DNA of 64,000 nt. It comes from Geobacillus vulcani PSS1. GTDB lineage: Bacteria > Bacillota > Bacilli > Bacillales > Anoxybacillaceae. The position numbers were made by a program, and so were the translations under genes. Positions 54,303-64,000 of the stretch are shown one piece after another (the first letter of the stretch is position 1; the number at the start of each line of letters is the position of its first letter). The notes under the pieces are model-generated. The model had not been told where the DNA came from. It saw only the letters and a program-made list of their open reading frames with translations, and made no database searches. The stretch is taken from NCBI RefSeq assembly GCF_000733845.1, contig NZ_JPOI01000001.1, forward strand, positions 2,667,001 through 2,731,000, written 5' to 3'.

Positions 54303-54684
54303 CATCATTCTCCCCCCGTAGAATAGTAAGACGATTCTCCAAAGATTCGATTGCGAGTTTTAGCGCAGTTAAACGACGCTCATTTAATGTTTTTTGAGAA
54401 CTGCCTTCTTTTGCCTTTGCTATCTGTTTTTCGATAGATGGAATGATGCCTTGTAGAGTTTCTTTAGAAGTCATTATGATTTCCTCGCCATAGCAAAAGT
54501 CTTCCCCATGCCAAGCGCCTTTTAGGCTTTCTAAACCAATTTTTACTGCGTTTAGTCTCTTTTTGACAAGAGTTGTGTTTGAACCTTTTTCTGCCATGTT
54601 CTTATAAGCGTTTGAAAGTTTATGAACAGTTGACTCCAAGGATTGAATGGACAAATCTTGGATTTCTTGGCTAACCGTCTTCAT
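54271..54684 (-). CDS. Hypothetical helical protein with internal repeat
   Basis: 137 aa, mostly helical. GSNTTLVKKRLNAVKIGLES near residue 34 recurs as GSSQKTLNERRLTALKLAIE near residue 94, so the protein is an internal duplication of an about 60-residue unit. No domain recognised. Its 3' end overlaps the YdeI-like gene, suggesting one transcript. AT-rich compared with core genes. Confidence 0.65.
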   Translation of the reverse strand: MKTVSQEIQDLSIQSLESTVHKLSNAYKNMAEKGSNTTLVKKRLNAVKIGLESLKGAWHGEDFCYGEEIIMTSKETLQGIIPSIEKQIAKAKEGSSQKTLNERRLTALKLAIESLENRLTILRGENDDEKQSNESQR

Positions 54685-54718
54685 ATCCGAACCTCACTTT
54701 TGTTTTGAATCATCCACA

Positions 54719-54902
54719 TTATTCATTCGTTTGCCTCTCTAACCGCTCAATCATTTTGTCCAATTTCTCTTCAATCCGCTCCATGCTTTTATGCGAATCG
54801 CCTTTGGCCGCTAAAGATTTCACGAAGAAAAAGACCTCACTAACAAAGGCCGCAAGCAACGCGAGCGAACGAGCGACCCCCAATCCATTTTTTCTGAAGC
54901 AT
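54719..54902 (-). pseudogene. Small membrane/coiled-coil protein gene with frameshift
   Basis: ATG 54902 has a good GGAGG site overlapping the Nudix stop, but runs into TAG after about 20 codons. Removing one A from the AAAAAA tract near codon 5 opens about 60 codons: a membrane helix (SLALLAAFVSEVFFFVKSL) and a charged helix SMERIEEKLDKMIERLERQ. Either a disrupted gene, a slippery tract, or a base-call error. Confidence 0.6.
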
Positions 54903-54905
54903 TCT

Positions 54906-55328
54906 TTACCTCCATTCCGCTAACGAAAACACGCCGTTTTTTTCAAAATCGTATACAATCGCCGGGGGCAGCAGTTGACGCGCTTCATCCTTTGTCGCCC
55001 AGCAATAGTGGATATGTTCTTTCGAAAGGATGACCTCGTGCTGCTCGCTTGTGCATAAATACGTCAAGATGACGACTTGCCGCGTCGGATGGGTTTGGAA
55101 CGTCGCAGCGTATAAAACTTTCTCCACCGTCACCGTCAACCCAACTTCTTCTTCAATTTCGCGAATGAGCGCAGCTTCTAACTCCTCACCAAATCGCATC
55201 CCCCCTCCGACCAGCTCCCATGTTCCGCCGCCTACTTCATCATCAGGCGCGCGCTGGACGACTAGCACGGTCCCTTTATGTAAGATCAACCCTTTCAAAA
55301 CGACAACGATGTTCTTTCGATGTTCCAT
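54906..55328 (-). CDS. Nudix hydrolase
   Basis: 140 aa. Nudix box GGGMRFGEELEAALIREI followed by EEEVGL fits GX5EX7REUXEEXGU. Likely hydrolyses a nucleoside diphosphate derivative; specificity not evident. The ribosome-binding site of the frameshifted small gene overlaps its stop codon, so the two were an operon. Confidence 0.9.
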   Translation of the reverse strand: MEHRKNIVVVLKGLILHKGTVLVVQRAPDDEVGGGTWELVGGGMRFGEELEAALIREIEEEVGLTVTVEKVLYAATFQTHPTRQVVILTYLCTSEQHEVILSKEHIHYCWATKDEARQLLPPAIVYDFEKNGVFSLAEWR

Positions 55329-55426
55329 CCGCAGTCCCCTTCTTCTAGATTTTGCCCTCTACACAATACTCTATATGGTTGAATTGAACAGATCAAGAAA
55401 AAACAGATATGTTAAAATTTAATTTT

Positions 55427-55437
55427 ACTTAAATATT
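55427..55437. promoter_or_regulatory. Candidate MarR operator, upstream copy
   Basis: ACTTAAATATT in an AT-rich run just before marR; its exact reverse complement is at 55975-55985. Confidence 0.45.
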
Positions 55438-55487
55438 TAAATTGGTTTATAATATAGGTAGACTCATCATCAAGAAAGGGATGTCCG

Positions 55488-55937
55488 ATGGACGATTTAA
55501 AAGCATTGTATCAGGCCATTAAAGAAAAAAACGATGCGGTGACCGCGTTTTTATTGCAAGAGATTCGCGCCATGCTCGGCGCTGAGTATCAAGAGCTAAC
55601 CCAAAGGCAAGTGATGCTGCTGGAGATATTGAGGCATCAAACCATGACGATCAACGAAATCGCCCAGTTCTTTTCCATAACTCCAAGCGCCGCCAGCCAG
55701 CTCGTTCGAAAGCTGGAGGAAAAAGCGTATGTTCGCCGAGACATCAATCCAACCGACCGCCGTGAAATCATCGTCCGCTTAGATCAAGCGGGTCAAACAT
55801 ATCATGACAAAATGGACGAAGTGGAATTGCGCTTAATGGAAAAATATTATGGAAAACTTCAGCGCGAGGACTTGGAAAAGCTGAAAGAAATTAACGATAA
55901 ACTCTATACCATCATCATGGAGGCGCATCGGTCGTAA
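55488..55937 (+). CDS. MarR-family transcriptional regulator
   Basis: 149 aa. Winged helix at about 40-105: MTINEIAQFFSITPSAASQL for the helix-turn-helix and RRDINPTDRREIIVRL for the wing (conserved DxRR). AAGAAAGGG precedes the ATG. Followed by a small membrane protein, an ABC ATPase and a permease, which it probably represses along with itself via the shared ACTTAAATATT motif. Confidence 0.92.
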   Translation: MDDLKALYQAIKEKNDAVTAFLLQEIRAMLGAEYQELTQRQVMLLEILRHQTMTINEIAQFFSITPSAASQLVRKLEEKAYVRRDINPTDRREIIVRLDQAGQTYHDKMDEVELRLMEKYYGKLQREDLEKLKEINDKLYTIIMEAHRS

Positions 55938-55974
55938 CCCTTCTCCATTGGGGAAGGTCTGTCGAATATTTAAG

Positions 55975-55985
55975 TTTATTTAATA
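55975..55985. promoter_or_regulatory. Candidate MarR operator, downstream copy
   Basis: AATATTTAAGT, reverse complement of the motif before marR, within an AT-rich inverted-repeat region (55970-56010) ahead of the ABC gene cluster. Confidence 0.45.
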
Positions 55986-56021
55986 ATTAATTTTATTAAA
56001 CTAATAAGGGAGAGGAATCTG

Positions 56022-56267
56022 ATGCATCGAATACGAAACAGTCGTTATATGCAGTTTATAGCGGCGTCTCTGTTCGCTCTGTCTGTTCTTTATCTAGCGG
56101 TGCGAAAACATGGTCATGCTTTAGAAAATGCGTCTGTTTTATTGTCGCTTACCATCGTTTTTCCGCTCTATTTAGCCGTTGTTTATCGAATGATGATCGG
56201 TCGGATCAAGCGTTCATGGAAAGAGATGGAACAGCACGATTTTGGACGAAACCACCGCCCCCTTTAG
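56022..56267 (+). CDS. Small membrane protein of unknown function
   Basis: 81 aa, two hydrophobic segments (residues 10-27 and 36-58) and a basic, polar end. AAGGGAGAGG precedes ATG 56022. Located between marR and an ABC ATPase, so possibly an accessory subunit; no family recognised. Confidence 0.65.
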   Translation: MHRIRNSRYMQFIAASLFALSVLYLAVRKHGHALENASVLLSLTIVFPLYLAVVYRMMIGRIKRSWKEMEQHDFGRNHRPL

Positions 56268-56435
56268 TGGATTCATTGCTCACGCAGATGGAGGTGATCA
56301 TTTTTCAATATTTACATTCTTCTTTTTTATTTTATAATTATAACCAAAAACGGAAAATCAAGCTTTGTATAGCTCCACGCAGAGACAGGCTACTAAAGAC
56401 CTTTTCGTTTATTCAGTTGAAAGGACTAGGCAAAG

Positions 56436-57176
56436 ATGATCGTCGTGCAAAATGTCAACAAAATCTATCCGCCTCACCGCCACGTGTTGCGCGATCTCTC
56501 TCTCGAGCTGAATGACGGAGATCGGCTCATTCTTTTAGGGCCAAATGGGGCTGGGAAGACGACCTTAATAAAGTGCATCATCGGGCTTACTGCACCGGAC
56601 AGCGGCCGTATTTATGTAAATGGGGTAGATGTTGTCCGCAATCCGAATGGTGCGCGCGAGTCGATTGCGGTCGTGTTTGAAGAAGCCGACAACTCCTATT
56701 CATATTTAAATGTCTTTGAAAATCTCTTGTATTTTGGTTTGCTAAACAAGTGGAGCCGTTACGAAGCGAAGCGAAGGGCCGAACAAATCATGGCCATGTT
56801 GAATCTGACCCCCTACGCGGATCGTCTGGCCCAAGCCCTTTCGCGAGGGATGAAACAAAAATTGGCGTTTGCGATCGCCTTAATGAAAGGAGCGCCGTTT
56901 TTGTTCCTTGATGAGCCGACTCTTGGCCTTGATGTTGAGTCGCAGCATCATATTCGAGCGCTGTTGACGGAAAAACACAACTGGTGGAACGCCGTCCTCA
57001 TTACAACCCATGACATTCCGTTTGCCCACGCCGTCGGAAATCAATTTGTTTTTATCAAAGATGGAACCATCATTTGGCGGGGAACAAAGGAACATTTTTC
57101 AACTCCAGCTGACCTGGAAACCCATTTTTTAGCGGCGATTCGTTCCTATCAATTCTCCCTGGAGGCTGGTGATTGA
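56436..57176 (+). CDS. ABC transporter ATP-binding protein
   Basis: 246 aa. Walker A LGPNGAGKTTLIK, signature LSRGMKQKLAFAIAL (Arg-Gly-Met in place of GGQ, common in ABC-2 exporters), Walker B FLFLDEPTLGLD, H-loop ITTHDIPFAH. Energises the ABC-2 permease encoded next. That permease is frameshifted, so the transporter may be non-functional. Confidence 0.9.
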   Translation: MIVVQNVNKIYPPHRHVLRDLSLELNDGDRLILLGPNGAGKTTLIKCIIGLTAPDSGRIYVNGVDVVRNPNGARESIAVVFEEADNSYSYLNVFENLLYFGLLNKWSRYEAKRRAEQIMAMLNLTPYADRLAQALSRGMKQKLAFAIALMKGAPFLFLDEPTLGLDVESQHHIRALLTEKHNWWNAVLITTHDIPFAHAVGNQFVFIKDGTIIWRGTKEHFSTPADLETHFLAAIRSYQFSLEAGD

Positions 57177-57336
57177 ATAATGGAGACCGCTTTGCAGTAT
57201 TTATTGTTTTTCAGATACTGTCGATGCGCAAATTCACGAACATCCATTGGGAACCAAACAAAAATAGACAAACCTTACTAAATCAAGTCTTCTTTGATTC
57301 GGCAAATCCGCCATGTCGTTTAGGGAGGTGGGGTGA

Positions 57337-58106
57337 TTGCTCCGGCAAATTTTTCGTGTTGTATCGGCGTCGTTTTTGAAAAAAAGAGCAGAGTATCGCC
57401 GATATTGGTTCGATTTTACTGTTGGGCTGATTATTAAATTTGTCTTTTTTTCGGCACACTGTACGCAAGCCCCATCCAGACGGGAAAAGAGGCGGCGGTC
57501 AAGCTAGCCGGTTTCAGCCTTTGGTACTTAAGCGCTCATTTGATCGCAAAGCTTGGCAACAGCGCAATCGAAGAAGCGTATCTTGGCACCGCAGAGCAAG
57601 TGCTTTCAACGAAGACTCCTCCATGGCAAATTTTGATCGGCGTGGTGGTCGCGGAAGTCGCGTTGTCGTTCGCGTGGGTGGCGCTTTTTTTCCTTTGTGC
57701 CGCCTTGATCATTGGATTTTCTGAAATTGTTTCGGGAGCATTGTCCATCGTAACGGAAATCGTCGTATTTGGTGGAGTGAGTCTAATCGGCATGACCGGG
57801 ATCGGCGTGTTCATTTTAGGACTGTCACTCCGCTTAAAGCAAGTCGGGGCCGTTACTGAGGTGCTTCTTTACTATTTATTAATCTTCTCAGGGTTTTTTC
57901 TATCTTCGAATCGATTACCAGCCGCCTTTCATATTCTCAACGCCCTTTCTCCTCTTTCTTGGGCTGTACAAGGAATGGGCGCAGGATGGCGCGTGTTCTT
58001 TCCCGCGTTCGGCGTCTCGCTATTGTGGCTCGCCATCGGCTCATTCGTCTTAAGACAACAATGGAACTGGGCGAGGAAGAACGGAAAAATAGGAAGCTAC
58101 GTATAA
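57337..58106 (+). pseudogene. ABC-2 type permease with a frameshift
   Basis: TTG 57337 follows AGGGAGGTGGGG and opens LLRQIFRVVSASFLKKRAEY, a typical ABC-2 permease N-terminus, until a seven-T tract at 57444-57451. Adding one T joins it to the frame that continues LYASPIQTGKEAAVKLAGF and then a 188-codon frame from 57540 with five more membrane helices. So one deleted base in a homopolymer splits an about 255-aa permease. Could be real or a sequencing error. Confidence 0.75.
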
Positions 58107-58148
58107 CGAAAAAGACAGGTTGAAGCGGCCCCCACAGCTGATCGGTTC

Positions 58149-58574
58149 TTATATGTAATTCAATATCTCACGCGGTGCAAAATCATCGATGCTCTGCAAT
58201 TCTTCCTTGCTCCACCATTTTACCTGTTGCCATGCATCCTTTTCGTCTTTCGTCATATTTTCGAACGATAATCTCGTATCCGATGGAATCGTGATTTTGT
58301 AATAAATCTCTCGACTAACAAAAGGACCTTGTTTCCCATCGATCCATACATCGAGTTGAAATAGGGGTTCGCCGACAAGGTTGACAACAATGCCTAGCTC
58401 TTCGTATAACTCTCTTTTTAACGCTTCCGCCGGGGTCTCATTTTCTTCAATTCCTCCCCCTGGAGTCACCCATAACACCTTGTTTCCTACCACATCGCGA
58501 AATTCAAATCGCTGAAGAAGAATTTCATTCCGTTCATTAATGATCACGGCTCTAGAACATTGGCGTATCTTCAT
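58149..58574 (-). CDS. Nudix hydrolase
   Basis: 141 aa. Nudix box GGGIEENETPAEALKREL then YEELGI. Begins MKIRQCSRAVIINERNEILL as in many MutT-like proteins. The C-terminal FENMTKDEKDAWQQVKWWSKEEL is common in this subgroup. Substrate unknown; monocistronic and convergent with the permease remnant. Confidence 0.9.
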   Translation of the reverse strand: MKIRQCSRAVIINERNEILLQRFEFRDVVGNKVLWVTPGGGIEENETPAEALKRELYEELGIVVNLVGEPLFQLDVWIDGKQGPFVSREIYYKITIPSDTRLSFENMTKDEKDAWQQVKWWSKEELQSIDDFAPREILNYI

Positions 58575-58727
58575 AAAAGGCTGCCCCCCTATATCGATGA
58601 TCGTTTTGATCGACTCATTCGTATCATTTTATCATATTTCACCATATTTCCTCTATCCCTTCCCCCCTATCGGTTTTTCCGGTGGGGAGAGCGGCGCTGC
58701 CTATCGAGCGGTTTTGTATGCCGCAAA

Positions 58728-58764
58728 AACAAGGCAGAGGGAATCCCTCTCCCCCTGCCTTGTT
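58728..58764 (-). terminator. Terminator of katG
   Basis: AACAAGGCAG...CTGCCTTGTT long stem, followed by TTTTGC on the - strand, 7 bases after katG. Confidence 0.8.
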
Positions 58765-58770
58765 GTTTCA

Positions 58771-60996
<2,226 letters not shown>

Positions 60997-61068
60997 CTAT
61001 TCAAATTTCATCATGCCTTCCTCGCGGCTGTCTTGGCAACGAATATTGATAATTACTAGCACATTAAA

Positions 61069-61097
61069 ATTATAATAAATTAATATTTAATAGTAAA
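61069..61097 (-). promoter_or_regulatory. Promoter of katG
   Basis: On the - strand TTTACT (61097-61092), 17-base spacer, TATAAT (61074-61069). Confidence 0.6.
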
Positions 61098-61194
61098 GTA
61101 TAAAAATTATTTTTTAGTATAAAATCTTTCTATATTTGACCACAACATCCCATTCCATGAAGATGGACCATTCTCAATAAAGGAAATTTAAGTC

Positions 61195-61223
61195 TTGACA
61201 AATTTCTCCTGATCAAAGATAAT
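61195..61223 (+). promoter_or_regulatory. Promoter of the MFS transporter gene
   Basis: TTGACA at 61195-61200, 17-base spacer, GATAAT at 61218-61223; 5' leader of about 115 bases. Confidence 0.65.
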
Positions 61224-61343
61224 ACAAGAACAGGAACATATATTCGGTGTTGTAGTTTGTATTGATGCTGAATGAATGACAGAAGCTTAGGATGAAGCAG
61301 CATGAGATGAGAGCGTTTCACAGGAAGGAGGAAATAAACTGCC

Positions 61344-62576
61344 ATGGCAGCAACTAGTCCATCCATGGTTTCGCTTTTGCGGAACCGGTTTATTCAAACC
61401 ATTATGACAGCCGGGCTATTTATTCAAATCGGCATTTGGATTCGCAATTTTGCCGTTTTATTGTTTGTGACCGAGAAAACAAATGGTGATGCGCTGGCTG
61501 TCTCGCTCATTTCAGTGGCTGAGTTCGCCCCTATTTTTATCTTTTCTTTTATCGGCGGAACGTTTGCCGACCGATGGCGTCCGAAGCGGACGATGATTTG
61601 GTGCGATCTTTTCAGCGCACTCTCCATTTTTGCGATCCTGCTCGCACTTTTGTTTGGCACATGGAAGATGGTGTTTCTTGCGACCTTCGTTTCAGCGGTT
61701 TTATCCCAATTTTCACAGCCTTCAGGGATGAAACTATTTAAGGTGCATGTTCCAAGCGAACAAATGCAAGGGGGCATGTCGCTGTTTCAGACAATGATGG
61801 CCATTTTCGTCGTCATCGGTCCCATTATGGGGACATTCATCTTCCAACAATTCGGCATCTACGTTTCCATGGCGATGGTCGGATTTTGCTTTTTGGCATC
61901 CGCTCTGATCTTGACGCTGTTGCCGCCGGACCGGACTGAAGAGCGCGCTGGGAACACGACCTCTTTATGGGAGGAGATGAAGCAGGGCTTTCGCTATGTA
62001 TGGTCGCGCAAAATCCTCCTCACACTCGGTGGCGGGTTTATGGCCGCGGGATTCGCGATGGGCTTGATTCAACCATTGGCCGTATTTCTTGTCACGGAGC
62101 GGCTCGGGATGGAAGAAAGCGATTTGCAATGGCTGTTTGCCGCCCACGGGGCAGCGATGATGATCGGCGGCGGCATGGCGATGGCCCTCTCCCATCGAAT
62201 CGGACCTCACGTTTTGCTGATGCTCGGAATGGGGAGCCTTGCCGTCGGCATTTTTGTCATGGGGTGGTCAACGCTGTTTTGGCTTACCTTATTGGCCGAG
62301 TTTATCGCTGGCTTTTTCATGCCGGCGCTGCATATCGGCATTAACACGATTGTGATGAGCCATACGGAAGCAGCGTTTATTGGCCGGGTCAACGGCATTT
62401 TGACCCCGCTGTTCATGGGGGCAATGGTCACAACGATGAGCTTGGCGGGGATGCTAAAAGAATGGCTTTCTCTCGTTGTGATCTATCAAATCTCGGCCGC
62501 CTTGTTTGTGGTTGGCATCGTCGTCATGCTGCCGATGTTTCGGATGCTGCAGCCAGCGAAGACAAAATCATGGTAA
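61344..62576 (+). CDS. MFS transporter
   Basis: 410 aa, twelve predicted membrane helices. The loop after helix 2 reads GGTFADRWRPKRTMIW, the MFS motif A. The pattern (LLRNRFIQTIMTAGLFIQIGIWIRNFAVLLFV at the start, helix-4 region rich in Phe) matches the MFS_3/macrolide-efflux-type subgroup. Substrate unknown. AAGGAGGAAATAAACTGCC precedes the ATG. Monocistronic. Confidence 0.9.
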   Translation: MAATSPSMVSLLRNRFIQTIMTAGLFIQIGIWIRNFAVLLFVTEKTNGDALAVSLISVAEFAPIFIFSFIGGTFADRWRPKRTMIWCDLFSALSIFAILLALLFGTWKMVFLATFVSAVLSQFSQPSGMKLFKVHVPSEQMQGGMSLFQTMMAIFVVIGPIMGTFIFQQFGIYVSMAMVGFCFLASALILTLLPPDRTEERAGNTTSLWEEMKQGFRYVWSRKILLTLGGGFMAAGFAMGLIQPLAVFLVTERLGMEESDLQWLFAAHGAAMMIGGGMAMALSHRIGPHVLLMLGMGSLAVGIFVMGWSTLFWLTLLAEFIAGFFMPALHIGINTIVMSHTEAAFIGRVNGILTPLFMGAMVTTMSLAGMLKEWLSLVVIYQISAALFVVGIVVMLPMFRMLQPAKTKSW

Positions 62577-62584
62577 GACAGAAG

Positions 62585-62628
62585 CATCAGCTGCTCGGTC
62601 ATTGGCGTTCGGGCAGCTGATGTTGTTG
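62585..62628 (+). terminator. Hairpin after the MFS gene
   Basis: CATCAGCTGCTC / GGGCAGCTGATG stem followed by TTGTTG. Confidence 0.65.
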
Positions 62629-62672
62629 ACACCAAGGTTTCCAACCGTCATCGGTAAATGGCTTCTCTACCT

Positions 62673-63623
62673 TCATGACCGCTCTTTCTTTTTCATATGT
62701 TCGATCGTTCGTTGAATTCCTTCTTCATACGGGGTTCTGGGCACGGGCCCGATTTCCCGCTCGTATTTTTCCCCGCTCAGCACCACGGGTTCCTCATTTA
62801 GATACATCATCTCCACCATTTCTCTCATTCCTTTATGAAAAAGCCCTAAAAAGGCGATCATGCCTTTGCCCACTGTAGCGACTTTCTTGGAATATCCGGT
62901 GGCTCTTCTTGCGATTTCAACGATTTCGTGCCCGGAAATGACATCACAAGCGGGAATATTCCAATGACTTCCATATGCGGAGCCGCGAAGAGAGAGTTCG
63001 ACTGCCGCTTTGGCTCCATCCGGGGTATAGATAAATTCCCGCTTCACATCCATACGACCGACATATTGCGCGTTTCGCCCGGAAAGCATGCCTTGCAAGG
63101 TGAAGTGCATCAAGGTATTTTCGGCGTTAGGTCCATAAAAATCAGGAAAATGGCAAATAAGAGTCGGCACTCCTCTCTGATGCGCTTCTACAAGCATCTT
63201 ATTCAGTTGCAAGCGAATTTTTCCTTTCCTAGTATGGGGGTTTTTCGGGGTATCTTCTGTTACCTTCCTCCCTGGGCTGCGCCCATAAGCATAAATGTTG
63301 TCGATGAAAACAATCTTCGCCCCGCTTCCTTCCGCTGCCTTCAGCACATTTTTCATGATGATCGGATGACCTTTAGGCCATTCCGGATAGGGGATGTTAA
63401 TCGCATGAAAGATCACATCGACATCTTTGCATGCCTTGTTCAGGTCATCCTCGCGAAACACATCTCCTAAACAAATTTCCACGTCCTTCATTGTTCCAAA
63501 CCTCTGCTGCATCTTATCCTGTGAACGGGCAAAGGCCCTGACAGGGATTCCTCTTGATGCGAGCTCCTGAACGAGGGCATAGCCCATTCCGCCTGATGCG
63601 CCAAGCACGACCGCTTTTCTCAC
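62673..63623 (-). CDS. NAD(P)-dependent epimerase/SDR family protein
   Basis: 316 aa. N-terminal dinucleotide motif VVLGASGGMGYALVQEL; FIDNIYAYG carries the tyrosine of the extended SDR/NmrA type, but the YxxxK lysine is not in its usual place, so it may be a non-catalytic or atypical reductase. Later CHFPDFYGPNAENT fits nucleoside-sugar-epimerase-like proteins. Substrate unknown. No strong ribosome-binding site (GGGGCGCAAACGTGTG). Confidence 0.85.
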   Translation of the reverse strand: MRKAVVLGASGGMGYALVQELASRGIPVRAFARSQDKMQQRFGTMKDVEICLGDVFREDDLNKACKDVDVIFHAINIPYPEWPKGHPIIMKNVLKAAEGSGAKIVFIDNIYAYGRSPGRKVTEDTPKNPHTRKGKIRLQLNKMLVEAHQRGVPTLICHFPDFYGPNAENTLMHFTLQGMLSGRNAQYVGRMDVKREFIYTPDGAKAAVELSLRGSAYGSHWNIPACDVISGHEIVEIARRATGYSKKVATVGKGMIAFLGLFHKGMREMVEMMYLNEEPVVLSGEKYEREIGPVPRTPYEEGIQRTIEHMKKKERS

Positions 63624-63870
63624 ACGTTTGCGCCCCTTTCACCCTGGGCCACTGTTTCATGATCTCCACACGAGACCATCAATGTCTCATGCCATCGTTT
63701 GGCCCATGCCTCTTTCTCTAAAAAACTCTTTTGATCGCCTATTCCCCCATTGTGTGTTATATTCGCCATCTTCCTTCCTTATTCCTTTCACGGCCCAGTC
63801 GATATTTTATTGGAACATATAAAAAAGTGCGTATGGCTCGCGGTCTGGATGATGATCGTCACAATCCTTG
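63624..63870. other. Intergenic region
   Basis: About 245 bases between two - strand genes. No gene, clear terminator or promoter seen. A weak Ter-like match at 63799-63822 was judged insufficient. Confidence 0.45.
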
Positions 63871-64000
63871 TCACTTCACATAAAAGCTCGCTCCATCCAT
63901 CCACTCTATTTCGTCATAGCGCTTGAGGTCGCGCACAAGCTGAAACAACGCCTCATCTTTTTGTTTCGCTTCGATCATGCAGTCAAGCTGCCGAACGGTG
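63871..64000 (-). CDS. uvsE: Probable UV DNA damage endonuclease UvsE, C-terminal end
   Basis: Last 42 residues of a gene that continues beyond the window; TGA at 63871-63873. The segment CMIEAKQKDEALFQLVRDL matches the C-terminal MLEAKxKxxALFxLxxDL motif of UvsE/UvdE, a TIM-barrel enzyme that nicks next to UV photoproducts; the glutamate is a metal ligand in the family. Call based on one motif only. Confidence 0.6.
   Translation of the reverse strand, partial: TVRQLDCMIEAKQKDEALFQLVRDLKRYDEIEWMDGASFYVK

Noticed and set aside
57173..57379. 68-codon frame right after the ABC ATPase
   Set aside because: Overlaps the permease start in another frame and has no homology; probably the spacer between ATPase and permease.
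58540..58560. CAATGTTCTAG on the - strand, resembling the Ter core
   Set aside because: Matches only TGTTCTA and lies in the coding start of a Nudix gene; chance similarity.
61040..61130. PerR box for katG
   Set aside because: AT-rich and contains TTATAAT, but no complete 7-1-7 palindrome; cannot be separated from the promoter itself.
63799..63822. Ter-like match on the - strand (TATGTTCCAA followed by TAAAAT)
   Set aside because: Only the first half agrees with the RTP-site core; the AAAT part is shifted. Its orientation would suit a right-side trap, but the match is too weak to call.

Overview
The window is a GC-rich Bacillaceae chromosome segment, almost certainly Geobacillus or a close relative. 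Many genes match Bacillus subtilis genes over their full length (rtp, parE/parC, treP-treC-treR, nsrR/hmp, purU, nrnB, bmrC/bmrD). Shine-Dalgarno sites are strong (AAGGAGG type), GTG and TTG starts are frequent, and the cluster includes tRNAs with C- and G-starting anticodons that suit GC-rich codons. Species assignment is inference.

The main conclusion is that this is the replication terminus. A dif-like XerCD site lies at 44679-44706 and differs at 3 of 28 positions from B. subtilis dif as I recall it. The replication terminator protein gene rtp is at 39498-39872. Two copies of a motif that closely matches the B. subtilis Ter core lie at 29959-29989 and 31555-31584. Gene orientation flips at dif: about 31 of 38 genes to the left are on the + strand and about 19 of 24 to the right are on the - strand.

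Layout. 0.0-12.9 kb: ammonium uptake (glnK-amtB), a secreted 5'-nucleotidase, peptidase T, a threonine synthase homologue, a truncated riboflavin transporter, a molybdopterin oxidoreductase, a DUF969-DUF979-pcp operon (probable pyroglutamate/pyroglutamyl-peptide use) and membrane proteins. 13.3-13.7 kb: a holin-like type I toxin too short for ordinary gene calling, with an opposing promoter and a LexA-like palindrome. 13.8-14.9 kb: an isolated 5S rRNA plus seven tRNAs with their own promoter, interrupted by two tandem about 145-bp units that each begin with a 5' half of tRNA-Thr. 15-25.6 kb: an MBL hydrolase, a phasin-like protein with a UbiB-type kinase, parE-parC, a decayed PilZ gene and a MerR-like coiled-coil protein. 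25.7-29.9 kb: trehalose operon with TreR operators and a cre site. 30-35 kb: an NhaC-type antiporter and a thioesterase/aminotransferase/acyl-CoA dehydrogenase set. 35-44 kb: speE, nsrR-hmp, purU, rtp, NorQ/NorD-like ATPase and vWA protein, nrnB.

44.5-58.6 kb, just past dif, is accessory in character. It holds acetyltransferases, DinB, a BmrCD-type ABC exporter behind a leader peptide and three tandem terminators, an intact IS605-type element, a transposase fragment, Nudix proteins, a MarR-ABC cluster with a frameshifted permease, and another frameshifted small gene. 58.7-64 kb: katG, an MFS transporter, an NAD-dependent epimerase-like protein and the C-terminus of a probable UvsE.

Expression logic visible in the sequence: SOS-type control of the toxin (inferred), TreR/CcpA control of trehalose use, NsrR control of flavohaemoglobin, attenuation of bmrCD, and terminator-like hairpins inside parE-parC and treP-treC.
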